From NCBI GenBank assembly GCA_038203525.1, contig JBBRDW010000006.1:24972-88971 (forward strand): a stretch of DNA of 64,000 nucleotides. The letters run 5' to 3'. Position numbers and translations under genes: made by a program. This document shows positions 17,430 to 26,804 of this stretch, one piece after another. The notes beneath the pieces were generated by a model that saw only the letters and a list, made by a program, of their open reading frames with translations, searched no databases and had not been told where the DNA came from. Within the stretch, counting starts at the first letter, position 1; every line of letters begins with the position of its first letter. Source of the stretch: Limnovirga sp038203525. Lineage in GTDB: Bacteria > Bacteroidota > Bacteroidia > Chitinophagales > Chitinophagaceae.

Positions 17430-18470
17430 TTATTTTACTTTTTTAAACATGACCAGGTAAGTAGGAAAATGGTCGCTGTAGCCACCACGGTAAGTATTGC
17501 CATCCCAGGTACGCATCGGGTAACCTTTGTATTTACCTATATTTTCTATAAGAAATTCCTCGTTAAAAATGTGTTGCTTATAAAAAAAGAAGCCAGGCTG
17601 GTCCTTACTAAGCCACGACTGGCTGATGATTATCTGGTCGAACAAACCCCATGCATCCTGGTAGGCAAGTGTGCCGATACCTTTTTTATACATATCAACC
17701 CAGGGATTGTAAAAACCACCGGGCTTTACTTTCGCAGAATCGCCCTTTGCGCCTATTACTTTAGTTAGGGATGGGCTTATCGGATCATCATTCAGGTCAC
17801 CCATCATAATTATTTTAGCGTTGGGTTCCAGCTGTTGAATTGAGTCCATAAAATTTTTATTTACCATAGCGGCGGCGGCCCTCGCTGGTGCGCTGCGTTC
17901 CTCTCCACCCAGGCGACTGGGCCAGTGATTTACAAAAACATGTATTTCTTCGCCATTAAGTTTACCCTTTACCCAAAGCACATCCCTGGTTAAAAATGAG
18001 CTCTTTGAACCATATGGCAGTTTTACGAATAACTTTCTGCTGTCTTCCACCGTAAAATATTTGGGGTTATAAAGTAGGCCAACATCCACCCCACGTAAAT
18101 CTCTGGAATCGTAATGCACGTAATGGTAATTCCTTGCTTTTATTAGCGGACTGCTTATCAAATCGTTAAGAACAGTGTCGTTTTCTATTTCGGCAACACC
18201 CAGTATCGCAGGTCCATCAGGGTTTACATCGGTTCCTATTTTGGAAATAACGCTAGCAAGATGTTCAACTTTATTCAGGTAAATTTTACTGTTGTAATTC
18301 TTATCTCCTTTGGGCGTAAATTCATCATCATTTACAATAGGGTTATCAACTGTATCGTAAAAGTTTTCCAGATTGTAAAAAGCTACCACTGCCACTTTAT
18401 ATTGTTTTTTCTGAGCAGAGGAGGTTAAAAAACAAAGGAACAAAAAGCAGAAAGCAATAAGTAATTTCAT
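17430..18470 (-). CDS. Secreted endonuclease/exonuclease/phosphatase family protein
   Basis: The start at 18470 gives a signal peptide (MKLLIAFCFLFLCFLTSSAQ); an in-frame extension 57 bases upstream is not used here. The 346-residue protein has EEP-superfamily motifs: FYNLENFYD, VAEIEN, NHWPSR, the metal-binding GDLNDDP and the C-terminal YSDHFP. Family members cleave phosphodiester bonds in DNA, RNA or small phosphoesters with a divalent metal. The export signal and the divergent TonB receptor 126 bases away suggest periplasmic or surface degradation of nucleic acids or phosphoesters. Confidence 0.87.
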   Translation of the reverse strand: MKLLIAFCFLFLCFLTSSAQKKQYKVAVVAFYNLENFYDTVDNPIVNDDEFTPKGDKNYNSKIYLNKVEHLASVISKIGTDVNPDGPAILGVAEIENDTVLNDLISSPLIKARNYHYVHYDSRDLRGVDVGLLYNPKYFTVEDSRKLFVKLPYGSKSSFLTRDVLWVKGKLNGEEIHVFVNHWPSRLGGEERSAPARAAAAMVNKNFMDSIQQLEPNAKIIMMGDLNDDPISPSLTKVIGAKGDSAKVKPGGFYNPWVDMYKKGIGTLAYQDAWGLFDQIIISQSWLSKDQPGFFFYKQHIFNEEFLIENIGKYKGYPMRTWDGNTYRGGYSDHFPTYLVMFKKVK

Positions 18471-18568
18471 AACAGAATTGTTGGGGCAAACATACAACAG
18501 TGTTTGCGCAGTTAGATTAAGAAACAATTATAATTAATTAATTAATCCTGAGATAAAACGAACATCGC

Positions 18569-18576
18569 TACTTTTG
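18569..18576 (+). promoter_or_regulatory. Candidate -7 element before the TonB receptor
   Basis: TACTTTTG fits the Bacteroidota TAnnTTTG -7 box and lies 20 bases before the ATG at 18597. No good TTTG -33 element is present at 19 bases, so this is a partial match. Confidence 0.45.
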
Positions 18577-18596
18577 TCGCCGACCAAAAATTTCTT

Positions 18597-21176
18597 ATGC
18601 GAAAATTGATACTTTTGTTGGTTGCTTTCTGTGCGTTTTCTACCTCCAATGCACAGAATCCAACACAAACAAATCCCAGAATAGATTCTGTTGCAAGATT
18701 CGATTCCACAATACTTGATGACATTAAAGACAATGTACTGGACAATATTCCGGTAATTTCACTGGACGACAATGATCAATCAGATGGAAGTTCCCAAAAT
18801 ATTTCTTCCATACTTACCGCAGGCCGCGACCCGTTCTTGTCTGCGGCTGCGTTTAATTTCAGCGCATCCCGTTTCAGGATAAGAGGGTATGATGGCGATA
18901 TGTCGGGCACTTACATGAATGGCATACCGATGGACAACCTTGACAATGGGTTTACTCCTTATGGGTTGTGGGGTGGGCTTAATGATGTAATGCGTAACAG
19001 GGATGTTTCGATGGGCCTGCGCTACAACACATTTGCATTCGGAGATATTGGCATTACAACAAGTCTTGATTCCCGTGCAAGCAAACAACGAAAAACAACC
19101 AGTTTCAGTTATGCTAACAGCAACAGAAGTTACGATCACCGCTGGATGCTTACACACAGTACAGGTATAAGTAAAAAGGGTTGGGCTTTTACACTGTCTG
19201 GCAGCCGCCGCTGGGCAGATGAAGGGTATGTATCAGGCACTTATTACGATGGATGGAGTTATTTTGTTGGAGCAGACAAACGTATAGGGCAAAAACATCT
19301 GCTGTCACTAGTTGCCTTCGGCACACCCACTGAAAACGGCAGACAAGGGCCGGCGGTTACTGAAATGATGGATTTAGCAGGCACCCATTACTATAATCCC
19401 TACTGGGGCTTCCAAAACGGTAAGAAAAGAAATGCCAATATTGGCAAAAGTTTTCAGCCTGTTTTTATACTTACACACGACTACCGTATCAATAACAACA
19501 CATCGGTTATTTCAGCTGCAGGATTTTCTACAGGAAAAAGAAGCACCTCAGGAATGGATTGGTATAATGCCCCTGATCCAAGGCCGGACTACTACCGCTA
19601 CCTCCCAAGCTATCAAACCGATCCTTACCAAAAAGATCAGGTTACAGCACTTCTGCAAAATAATGAGGCAGCAAGGCAACTTGACTGGCAAAATTTTTAT
19701 GATGTAAACCGTGATCATACTGCTACGGTACAAAATGCCAACGGCATTCAAGATAACAGCGTTACCGGTCACCGATCCCTTTATATAGTGCAGGACCGCG
19801 TTACAAATACACAAAAATTCAATTTTAACTCGGTAGTCAATACACGCCTCAGCAACCACGCAGATTTTACAGGGGGCGTTTCTTATCAGTGGCAGCGTAA
19901 TAACTATTATCAGAAGGTAGAAGATTTGCTGGGTGGAGAGTTTTATGTAGATATCAATCAGTTTGCTGAAAGAGATTTTCCGAATGACAACAGTGCTGCT
20001 CAAAACGATTTAAACAACCCCAACCGCATTGTAAAAACGGGCGACAAATATGGTTATAACTATGATGTTGATGTTTCCAAAATTGCTGCCTGGTGGCAGA
20101 CTGTTTTCAAATATAACCGTGTTGATTTCTTTCTTTCTACAGAATTTTCCCAGAATAAATTCTGGCGTGTAGGTAATGTAAGAAACGGCTTATTCCCCAA
20201 CAATTCTTATGGCAAATCAAGCATAAATAATTTCATCAATTATTCAGCGAAAGCGGGTGTTACTTACAAATTAAACGGAAGAAATTATTTTTACTTAAAC
20301 GGAGCAATCATTACAAGGCCACCTTATTTCGAGAATTCTTACATATCCGCCCGTACAAGGGATAATATTCAGGAAGGCCTAAAAAGCGAAACCATCCAAT
20401 CTGTGGAAGGTGGTTACGTGCTGAATGCCCCTAAACTAAAACTAAGATTAAGTGGCTATTACACCAGTTTTCAGGATGGATTTAACGTGCTTAGCTTCTA
20501 CCACGAAACCTACCGTAATTTTGTGAACTACGCCGTAAGCAATATCGATAAAATACACTTTGGCGGCGAGTTTGGTTTTGAAGCTAAAGTTTTACGAAAC
20601 GTTACTCTAACCGGCGCAGCAGCCGTTGGACGTTACTATTACAATAGCCGCCAAAATGCCTCTGTAACGCTCGACAATACTACCGAAGTGGTCGAAAATC
20701 AGGTAGTATACTCTGAGAACTTTCGTGTTGCCGCCACCCCACAGGAAGCGTCTAGCCTTGGCGTTTCTTACCGGTCTCCAAAGTTCTGGTTCGTAAGTTT
20801 AACAGGTAATTATTTTAACCAGACCTGGCTAGACTTTAACCCCATCCGCAGAACCTATTCTGCAGTGCAGGGATTAGATCCAAAAAGTACAGAATGGCGC
20901 GATATCATTGATCAAACAAAATTCAATTCTCAATACACGATCGATTTCTTTGCCGGCTATTCCTACAAATTACCAAAATCTGTAAACCCGAAAAGGGCAA
21001 CTTTTCTGGTATTAAATGCAGGTATAAATAATTTGCTCAACAATAAAGATCTTATAACCGGTGGCTACGAACAGCTGCGCTTCGATTTCGATACACGTAA
21101 TCCAAACCAGTTTCCGCCCAAATTATATTATGCTTATGGCCTCAATTATTTTATAAGCCTTACCATACGTTATTAA
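18597..21176 (+). CDS. TonB-dependent outer membrane receptor
   Basis: The 859-residue protein has a signal peptide (MRKLILLLVAFCAFSTSNAQ), a plug-like domain (SRFRIRGYDGDMSGTYMNGIPMDN) at about residues 55-180 and a long beta-barrel rich in aromatic and asparagine residues, with an aromatic-rich final strand. It lacks the N-terminal carboxypeptidase-like beta-sandwich seen in SusC proteins. The next gene encodes a DUF5689 lipoprotein, and a secreted EEP hydrolase is divergent. I infer import of a product of nucleic-acid or phosphoester breakdown. The ligand is not readable from sequence. Confidence 0.87.
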   Translation: MRKLILLLVAFCAFSTSNAQNPTQTNPRIDSVARFDSTILDDIKDNVLDNIPVISLDDNDQSDGSSQNISSILTAGRDPFLSAAAFNFSASRFRIRGYDGDMSGTYMNGIPMDNLDNGFTPYGLWGGLNDVMRNRDVSMGLRYNTFAFGDIGITTSLDSRASKQRKTTSFSYANSNRSYDHRWMLTHSTGISKKGWAFTLSGSRRWADEGYVSGTYYDGWSYFVGADKRIGQKHLLSLVAFGTPTENGRQGPAVTEMMDLAGTHYYNPYWGFQNGKKRNANIGKSFQPVFILTHDYRINNNTSVISAAGFSTGKRSTSGMDWYNAPDPRPDYYRYLPSYQTDPYQKDQVTALLQNNEAARQLDWQNFYDVNRDHTATVQNANGIQDNSVTGHRSLYIVQDRVTNTQKFNFNSVVNTRLSNHADFTGGVSYQWQRNNYYQKVEDLLGGEFYVDINQFAERDFPNDNSAAQNDLNNPNRIVKTGDKYGYNYDVDVSKIAAWWQTVFKYNRVDFFLSTEFSQNKFWRVGNVRNGLFPNNSYGKSSINNFINYSAKAGVTYKLNGRNYFYLNGAIITRPPYFENSYISARTRDNIQEGLKSETIQSVEGGYVLNAPKLKLRLSGYYTSFQDGFNVLSFYHETYRNFVNYAVSNIDKIHFGGEFGFEAKVLRNVTLTGAAAVGRYYYNSRQNASVTLDNTTEVVENQVVYSENFRVAATPQEASSLGVSYRSPKFWFVSLTGNYFNQTWLDFNPIRRTYSAVQGLDPKSTEWRDIIDQTKFNSQYTIDFFAGYSYKLPKSVNPKRATFLVLNAGINNLLNNKDLITGGYEQLRFDFDTRNPNQFPPKLYYAYGLNYFISLTIRY

Positions 21177-21201
21177 TAATATACAATTAACAGCAAAAAT
21201 T

Positions 21202-21380
21202 ATGGGCCGGGCTGCAGTACAAAAATTAAACTTCGTTGCGTCGCACTCTTCAGCGCTTTGTTCAATACTCAACAGCAAAATACAACTGCTGGCGCTGTCA
21301 CCAGCAAGGTTGATCGAGGCTTGAAAAGTACAAGAGTGCGACGCAACGATGATGCCATAAAAACAAATGCCGGGTTCAAA
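21202..21380. repeat. Short inverted-pair element between receptor and lipoprotein genes
   Basis: The left arm has GGGCCGGGC (21204-21212) and TTGCGTCGCACTCTT (21236-21250, 3' end decayed). The right arm has an exact box A (21328-21346) and box B GCCGGGTTCAAA (21369-21380). The element fills the 250-base gap between two genes that are likely functionally linked. Confidence 0.88.
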
Positions 21381-21426
21381 AGAAAAACGACTGAAAAATT
21401 TAATAAGTAACAAGCAAATAAGAGAC

Positions 21427-23439
21427 ATGAAAAATAGAAGATCATTTACATTTTTAGCCTTGCTTACAGCAATAGCAGTAACGAGCCTTATAATGGTGTC
21501 GTGTAATAAAAAATTCGACGAACCCCCAGGCTATATTGGCCCCGATATTACCCCCACAATGACAATAGGTGAGCTCAAAGCACTGCACACAACTGGCGGT
21601 ATTGAACTAATTACTGCCAATGAAATAATCAGCGGTATTGTAGTGGCTGATGACCAGAGTGGCAACTTCTATAAAACAATTGATATACAGGATGCCACCG
21701 GTGGCATACAGCTAAAACTGGATGCCTACGACCTATACACGCAATACCCCGTTGGAAGGCAAGTTTTTGTAAGTGTAAAAGGCCTTTATCTTGGCGATTA
21801 TAACAAGCTGATACAGATAGGCGGCGGTATTGATGCAACTGTTTCACCAGCCCGGCTCGGCTATTTGGCAAGTGCTCTTTTTGATCAGTATATAACCAAA
21901 GGAAGCCTTGACAACATTGTTACCCCAAAAGTTGTAAAAGTCGCCGACCTCAATGATACTTATCAAAGCATGCTAATACAGCTTGATAATTTTGAATTTT
22001 CGACAACCGATACTGCTAAAACATTTGCGGACGTTTCACTAACCACTTCTGCTTTAAACTATACCATAAAAAGTTGTGCAGGTGAAAGTATTATACTGCG
22101 CAACAGCAGCTATGCAGATTTTGCCGGTTATGGTTTACCAAACGGCAATGGCAGCATACTGGCCATTTACACCGTTTTTGGTTCTACCAAACAGCTAAAT
22201 ATACGCGACTCATCAGACGTTAAATTTTACAATACAAGGTGTGCAGGTGGTGGCGGAACAGGCGGTGGCGGCACGGGTACCACCATTAGCATTAGCGACT
22301 TGAGAAACCTTTGGGTTGGCAGCGATGTGGCGCTTGGTTCAAATAACATTAAAGGCATTGTAATTTCTGATGCGGCCGCCAAAAATGTTGGCGCCGGTAC
22401 CATTATTTTACAGGATGGCAACAGAGGCATAAACTTATACTTTGGAAGCAGTGCAGCAACCAGTAATTTTTTAATTGGCGACTCTATACTGGTTGATGTA
22501 ACCGGCGGTACTTTAAAAAGTTACAACGGTTCGCTCGAAGTTGTGCTTTCGTCTTCAGCACTTCCCAATGTAAAACTGGGCACAGGAATAAATGTTACGC
22601 CACTGCTTTTAAACATAAGCCAGATAAATGCTCAGTTACCTGCTATTGAATATACAATGGTAAAAATTGTTAGTGCCACAGCAAGCGGCAATGCAACTTA
22701 TGGCGGCAATAACACTTTAACCGATGCTTCCGGCAACTTGACTTTATATACCAAGTCAGGAACTGCAGCAGCTACTTTTGCAAATGATGCATTACCTGCA
22801 GGTTCAAATACATGGACGGGCTTCTGCAACATGTTCAATACTACCAAAGAATTCCAGATACGCAATACCAGCGATGTAGTTGCCGATGGCTCAGGTGGCG
22901 GCGGCGGCGGCGGTGGTGGCACCGGCACAGCCGACCTTTATTTTTCAGAATATGTAGAAGGCTCTTCCAATAACAAATACTTAGAAATTTATAACGGCGG
23001 TTCAGCAGATGCTGATCTTTCTAAATACGGTATAAAATTGTATGTTAACGGTCAAACTACAGAAAGCAGTAGCGCAACACTTAGTGTGTTAACCGGGTTG
23101 GCCACATTACCTGCCGGCGGGGTAATTGTATTAAAAAATTCAGGTGCGGCGCTAACTTTACCAACGGGTGTAAACGCTATTAGTTCCGGTGTTTGCGGCT
23201 TTAACGGAAACGATGCATTAACCCTTGAAAAAGACGGAAATGTGATAGATGTTTTTGGTTTGGTGGGTAATGACCCATCTACGGGTTGGGTAGTTTCAAC
23301 AATTGCAGATGGAACAAAAGACCATACGGTTAGAAGAAAAAGTACAATAACGGCGGGTAATACTGACTGGAACACTTCTTCCAGCAATGAGTGGGATGTA
23401 TTGTCAATAGACGATGTTTCAAATTTAGGAGCGAGATAA
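21427..23439 (+). CDS. DUF5689 and lamin-tail-domain lipoprotein
   Basis: The start at 21427 gives a lipoprotein signal (LIMVSC, lipidated C26). The 670-residue protein has an N-terminal DUF5689 region (about 35-290), a glycine-rich linker, a second OB-like region (about 300-490), a second poly-glycine linker, and a C-terminal lamin-tail domain (DLYFSEYVEGSSNNKYLEIYNG onwards). Lamin-tail and OB-like domains often accompany secreted nucleases of Bacteroidota. Together with the receptor just upstream and the EEP hydrolase it forms a plausible surface binding and uptake system. An alternative start 60 bases upstream is less likely because it buries the signal. Confidence 0.85.
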   Translation: MKNRRSFTFLALLTAIAVTSLIMVSCNKKFDEPPGYIGPDITPTMTIGELKALHTTGGIELITANEIISGIVVADDQSGNFYKTIDIQDATGGIQLKLDAYDLYTQYPVGRQVFVSVKGLYLGDYNKLIQIGGGIDATVSPARLGYLASALFDQYITKGSLDNIVTPKVVKVADLNDTYQSMLIQLDNFEFSTTDTAKTFADVSLTTSALNYTIKSCAGESIILRNSSYADFAGYGLPNGNGSILAIYTVFGSTKQLNIRDSSDVKFYNTRCAGGGGTGGGGTGTTISISDLRNLWVGSDVALGSNNIKGIVISDAAAKNVGAGTIILQDGNRGINLYFGSSAATSNFLIGDSILVDVTGGTLKSYNGSLEVVLSSSALPNVKLGTGINVTPLLLNISQINAQLPAIEYTMVKIVSATASGNATYGGNNTLTDASGNLTLYTKSGTAAATFANDALPAGSNTWTGFCNMFNTTKEFQIRNTSDVVADGSGGGGGGGGGTGTADLYFSEYVEGSSNNKYLEIYNGGSADADLSKYGIKLYVNGQTTESSSATLSVLTGLATLPAGGVIVLKNSGAALTLPTGVNAISSGVCGFNGNDALTLEKDGNVIDVFGLVGNDPSTGWVVSTIADGTKDHTVRRKSTITAGNTDWNTSSSNEWDVLSIDDVSNLGAR

Positions 23440-23461
23440 TAAAATTTAAAGAGTTTACAGC

Positions 23462-23498
23462 AAACTCCGTCAGCTATTTGACGGGGTTTATTTTTTTT
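23462..23498 (+). terminator. Intrinsic terminator
   Basis: AAACTCCGTCA (23462-23472) pairs with TGACGGGGTTT (23479-23489) across a six-base loop and is followed by an eight-base T-run, 22 bases after the DUF5689 gene stop. Confidence 0.9.
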
Positions 23499-23513
23499 AG
23501 CCAATACAAATTA

Positions 23514-23802
23514 TTGACCCGGCATTTGATACGTTGATCATCGTCCCTTGCGTCGCACTCTTTTACTGAGGAATAGGAATGAGCAGCGAACTACAAGCCG
23601 CGAGCTGTGAGCAACGAGCCATCAGCAATGAGCGGCTGGCTCCGACTTTCGAGACGTTGTGATTGCAATTAGTTATTGACTCGCCGCTTTTAGCTCGAAG
23701 CTCATAGCTCACAGCTCGGAGCTTGTTCATAAAAGTTCCGAAAGTACAAGCGTGCGACGCAACAGGCGATGCCATAAAAAAATATTGCCGGGCTCAAAAA
23801 AG
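23514..23802. repeat. Inverted-pair element with internal palindrome
   Basis: The left arm has GACCCGGC (ending 23523) and box A at 23548-23566 (one mismatch). The right arm has box A with variable base C (23744-23762) and GCCGGGCTCAAAAAA from 23787. Between them a second inverted repeat pairs 23595-23619 with 23700-23724 (core CGAGCTGTGAGC), so the whole element could fold into a long nested hairpin. This accounts for the gap 23440-23868 after the terminator; no gene was recognised. Confidence 0.88.
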
Positions 23803-23868
23803 AAATTAGCTTAATGAAAAAGCGATATATCTCAAAAATTTTCGCATAAAAAATACTACGACATTTGC

Positions 23869-24543
23869 ATGCGAATGAGAGTAGTAATTACAGCAGCAAC
23901 GGTAGGCGAATGGATGCCTGCTTTTCTGGAAATAGATAAACTTTACACAACTGAAAGCAGGCGTTTTAAAGTAAGTTTTCACCAGTCGGGCGTGGGCATG
24001 CTTTCAACCGCAGTTGCACTTACAAAATTAATTTTTGAAGAGCGGCCAGACCTTATTGTACAGATTGGTATTGGCGGCAGTTTTGATACCAGTTTGCCGC
24101 TGGGCGAAGTGGTGGTAATAAGCGAAGAAATTCTGGGCGATATGGGCGTACAGGAAGAGGGGAAATGGAGAGATATCTTTGATCTAAAATTAGAGAAAGC
24201 CAGTTATCCGCCTTTTGAAAAAAGAAAACTTCCCAACCATTTTTTAGAAAAGTTTAACCTGCTTGAACTGAAGGAAGTAACCGCCATTTCTGTAAACGAA
24301 ATTACCACAGAAAAAGACCGCATATTACAGCTTCAAAAAAAATACGAACCCGTACTGGAAAGTATGGAAGGCGCAGCGCTGCATTATGTGTGCCGGGAAA
24401 TGAATATTCCTTTTATTCAGATAAGGGCGGTGAGTAATTATATTGGCGAACGCAATAAAGAAAAATGGATGATTAAGGAAGCAATTGATAACCTGAACAA
24501 AACGATATTGAAATACGTTGAAGCATTATACAAACTTAGCTGA
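23869..24543 (+). CDS. mqnB: Futalosine hydrolase
   Basis: This 224-residue nucleoside phosphorylase/hydrolase-fold protein has the glycine-rich VQIGIGGSFD, the ESMEGAALHYVC segment with the substrate-contacting Met-Glu, and IRAVSNYIGERN, a pattern typical of futalosine hydrolases. It would release hypoxanthine from futalosine (or adenine from aminofutalosine) in menaquinone synthesis. The next gene, 32 bases downstream, encodes MqnD of the same pathway, which strengthens the call over a generic MTA/SAH nucleosidase. A second ATG two codons in is an alternative start. Confidence 0.88.
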   Translation: MRMRVVITAATVGEWMPAFLEIDKLYTTESRRFKVSFHQSGVGMLSTAVALTKLIFEERPDLIVQIGIGGSFDTSLPLGEVVVISEEILGDMGVQEEGKWRDIFDLKLEKASYPPFEKRKLPNHFLEKFNLLELKEVTAISVNEITTEKDRILQLQKKYEPVLESMEGAALHYVCREMNIPFIQIRAVSNYIGERNKEKWMIKEAIDNLNKTILKYVEALYKLS

Positions 24544-24575
24544 TTGCCGATGGCTGTTAGCTGCAACTTACATAC

Positions 24576-25439
24576 ATGAAACTTACACTCGGATTTTCGC
24601 CATGCCCCAACGATACTTTTATTTTTGATGCGCTTGTCAATAACAAAATTGATACGGAAGGTTTATCATTCGATGTAGTGCTGGAAGATGTTCAAACGCT
24701 TAACCAGTGGGCTATACAGGGCAAGCTGGATATTTCGAAAATAAGTTACGGCGTATTACCACATTTGCTTAATGAATATATATTATTGAACAGCGGCGGC
24801 GCATTGGGTAAAGGTGTTGGGCCTTTGCTAATTGCACTCCCCAACTCCCAGAAGGGGCAATTGAAAAGGGAGGAAATTGAATCATTTATTAATAATTCAA
24901 CTGTTGCAATTCCCGGGGAAAACACAACGGCTCACATGTTATTTTCTTTGGCTTTTCCTAAAGCTGCAAAAAAAGTATTCCGCGTATTTAATCAAATAGA
25001 AAATGCGGTGCTGAACGGTGAAGTGGATGCAGGTGTAATAATACATGAAAATAGGTTTACCTATCATTTGAAAGGCCTGCATAAACTGATGGATCTTGGG
25101 GAAAATTGGGAACAGAAAATGGGTGTTCCAATTCCGCTTGGAGGTATAGTGGCAAAGCGAAATTTACCGGATGTGCTGCTTAACCAAATTGAAAGGATTA
25201 TAAGAAAAAGTGTTGAATATGCTTATGAAAACAATTATAAAGAATTAGCCGGATATGTAAAAAAACATTCGCAGGAAATGAGCGAAGCAGTTATGCGGCA
25301 GCATATTGATCTGTATGTAAATAACTATTCGATCGATCTTGGCGAAGCGGGGAAAAACGCGGTTTTAAAAATGCTCAAAATTTATCAGCAACTGCATCAA
25401 GAAACTATAATTAAATCCTCATACATTTTTCTGAATTAG
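24576..25439 (+). CDS. mqnD: 1,4-dihydroxy-6-naphthoate synthase
   Basis: The 287-residue protein begins LTLGFSPCPNDTFIFDALVNNKID, the MqnD signature, and has the periplasmic-binding-protein-like fold used by MqnA and MqnD enzymes (VDAGVIIHENRFTY in the second half). It converts cyclic dehypoxanthine futalosine to 1,4-dihydroxy-6-naphthoate. It forms an operon with mqnB. Other futalosine genes (mqnA, C, E) are not in the window. It converges on the photolyase gene 8 bases away. Confidence 0.93.
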   Translation: MKLTLGFSPCPNDTFIFDALVNNKIDTEGLSFDVVLEDVQTLNQWAIQGKLDISKISYGVLPHLLNEYILLNSGGALGKGVGPLLIALPNSQKGQLKREEIESFINNSTVAIPGENTTAHMLFSLAFPKAAKKVFRVFNQIENAVLNGEVDAGVIIHENRFTYHLKGLHKLMDLGENWEQKMGVPIPLGGIVAKRNLPDVLLNQIERIIRKSVEYAYENNYKELAGYVKKHSQEMSEAVMRQHIDLYVNNYSIDLGEAGKNAVLKMLKIYQQLHQETIIKSSYIFLN

Positions 25440-25447
25440 GTATAAAA

Positions 25448-26761
25448 TCAGGACGGTTTTAATGCCATGCTATAAACTTCCAGCGCTCTTTTTCGGGCCA
25501 GTTCGTGCTGTACCATCGGCCGCGGATATTCAAATGAATTAAGTTCCGGTACCCACTTATTTATATATTTTAAGTCTTTATCAAATTTCTCAGTTTGTAA
25601 TTTAGGATTGAATATGCGGAAGTAAGGAGCCGCGTCGCAGCCGCTACCCGCAGCCCATTGCCAGCCTCCATTGTTGGCGGCAAAATCAAAATCAAGTAAT
25701 TTTTGGGCAAAATAATTTTCGCCTCGGCGCCAGTCAATCAATAGATGTTTGGTAAGGAATGAGGCAACAATCATGCGCACCCTGTTGTGCATAAAACCTG
25801 TTGCATTTAGTTCCCGCATTCCCGCATCTACAATTGGGTAGCCTGTTTTTCCTTCGCACCATTTTTTAAAATCGTCCTCATCTTTACGCCAGGGAATAAG
25901 ATCATATTCTTTTCTAAAAGCTGCCCCGCTGCTTATGTGTGGAAAATGCCAGAGAATCATCTGGTAAAAATCTCTCCATATCAACTCGTTTAAATAGGTT
26001 TCGTTTAAACCCATACTTTTTTTTGCCAGCTCCCTAATACTTACCGTACCAAAGCGAAGATGTACCCCCATTTTAGAGGTACCGTTTTCCAGTGCCGGAA
26101 AATTTCTGTTGGCCGTATATTTTTTTACGGTTTCTTCTTTCAATTGTTTTGATGGAAAAGGCTTATCAACTTCACTAAAACCCATGCTTTGCAGCGAAGG
26201 GATATTCACAGGTAATTGCTTATAAAAATTAAAAAAATATTTCTCTGATGGGTAGGATTTTAAATAAAAATCATTTAAAGCCAATTTCCATTTTCGGCTG
26301 TAGGGCGTAAACACGGTGTAAGGTTTTCCATCATCTTTAAGTACTTCATTTTTTTCAAAAATTACCTGGTCTTTAAATGTTTCAAACGCCGCTCCGCTTT
26401 CTCTTAATAAAGCTTCGGTTTCTTTATCACGGTCAATGGCATACTGTTCATAATCATGGTTGGTAAATACTTTTTCTATTTTATATTTTAAGAGAAGTTC
26501 TTTATAAACCTGTAGCGGATAACCATGGTAAACTTCTAAGCTGCTACCTTGCGCAGCAAGCTGGGCCTGCATTTCAAGCAAAGTAGCACGAATAAATTCT
26601 ACCCTCCTGTCTGCCTTATCTTCAAGGTCGTTTAGAATGTTTTTATCAAAAATAAAAACAGGTAGTAACGTATTACCACTTTTAAGTGCGTGGTAAAGTG
26701 CTGCATTATCGTGCAATCTTAAATCCCGTCTAAACCACATTATATTTACGTTTGGCAGCAT
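25448..26761 (-). CDS. phrB: Deoxyribodipyrimidine photolyase
   Basis: I start at ATG 26761, just before NIMWFRRDLRLHDNAAL; the frame is open 102 bases further upstream into the preceding gene, but that part is not conserved-looking. The 437-residue protein has the N-terminal alpha/beta photolyase domain and the C-terminal FAD-binding helical domain, with GYPIVDAGMREL, HNRVRMIVASFLTK and NNGGWQWAAGSGCDAAPYFRIFNP, the class I CPD photolyase signatures. It would repair UV-induced pyrimidine dimers using blue light. The preceding aminotransferase gene ends 43 bases upstream, so co-transcription is possible. Confidence 0.93.
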   Translation of the reverse strand: MLPNVNIMWFRRDLRLHDNAALYHALKSGNTLLPVFIFDKNILNDLEDKADRRVEFIRATLLEMQAQLAAQGSSLEVYHGYPLQVYKELLLKYKIEKVFTNHDYEQYAIDRDKETEALLRESGAAFETFKDQVIFEKNEVLKDDGKPYTVFTPYSRKWKLALNDFYLKSYPSEKYFFNFYKQLPVNIPSLQSMGFSEVDKPFPSKQLKEETVKKYTANRNFPALENGTSKMGVHLRFGTVSIRELAKKSMGLNETYLNELIWRDFYQMILWHFPHISSGAAFRKEYDLIPWRKDEDDFKKWCEGKTGYPIVDAGMRELNATGFMHNRVRMIVASFLTKHLLIDWRRGENYFAQKLLDFDFAANNGGWQWAAGSGCDAAPYFRIFNPKLQTEKFDKDLKYINKWVPELNSFEYPRPMVQHELARKRALEVYSMALKPS

Positions 26762-26804
26762 ATTTAAAGTTTGAAATATAACAAAGCAGTGGAGTAATTG
26801 TTGA

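Noticed and set aside
23563..23775. 70-codon minus-strand frame
   Set aside because: It lies completely inside the inverted-pair element and its palindrome.
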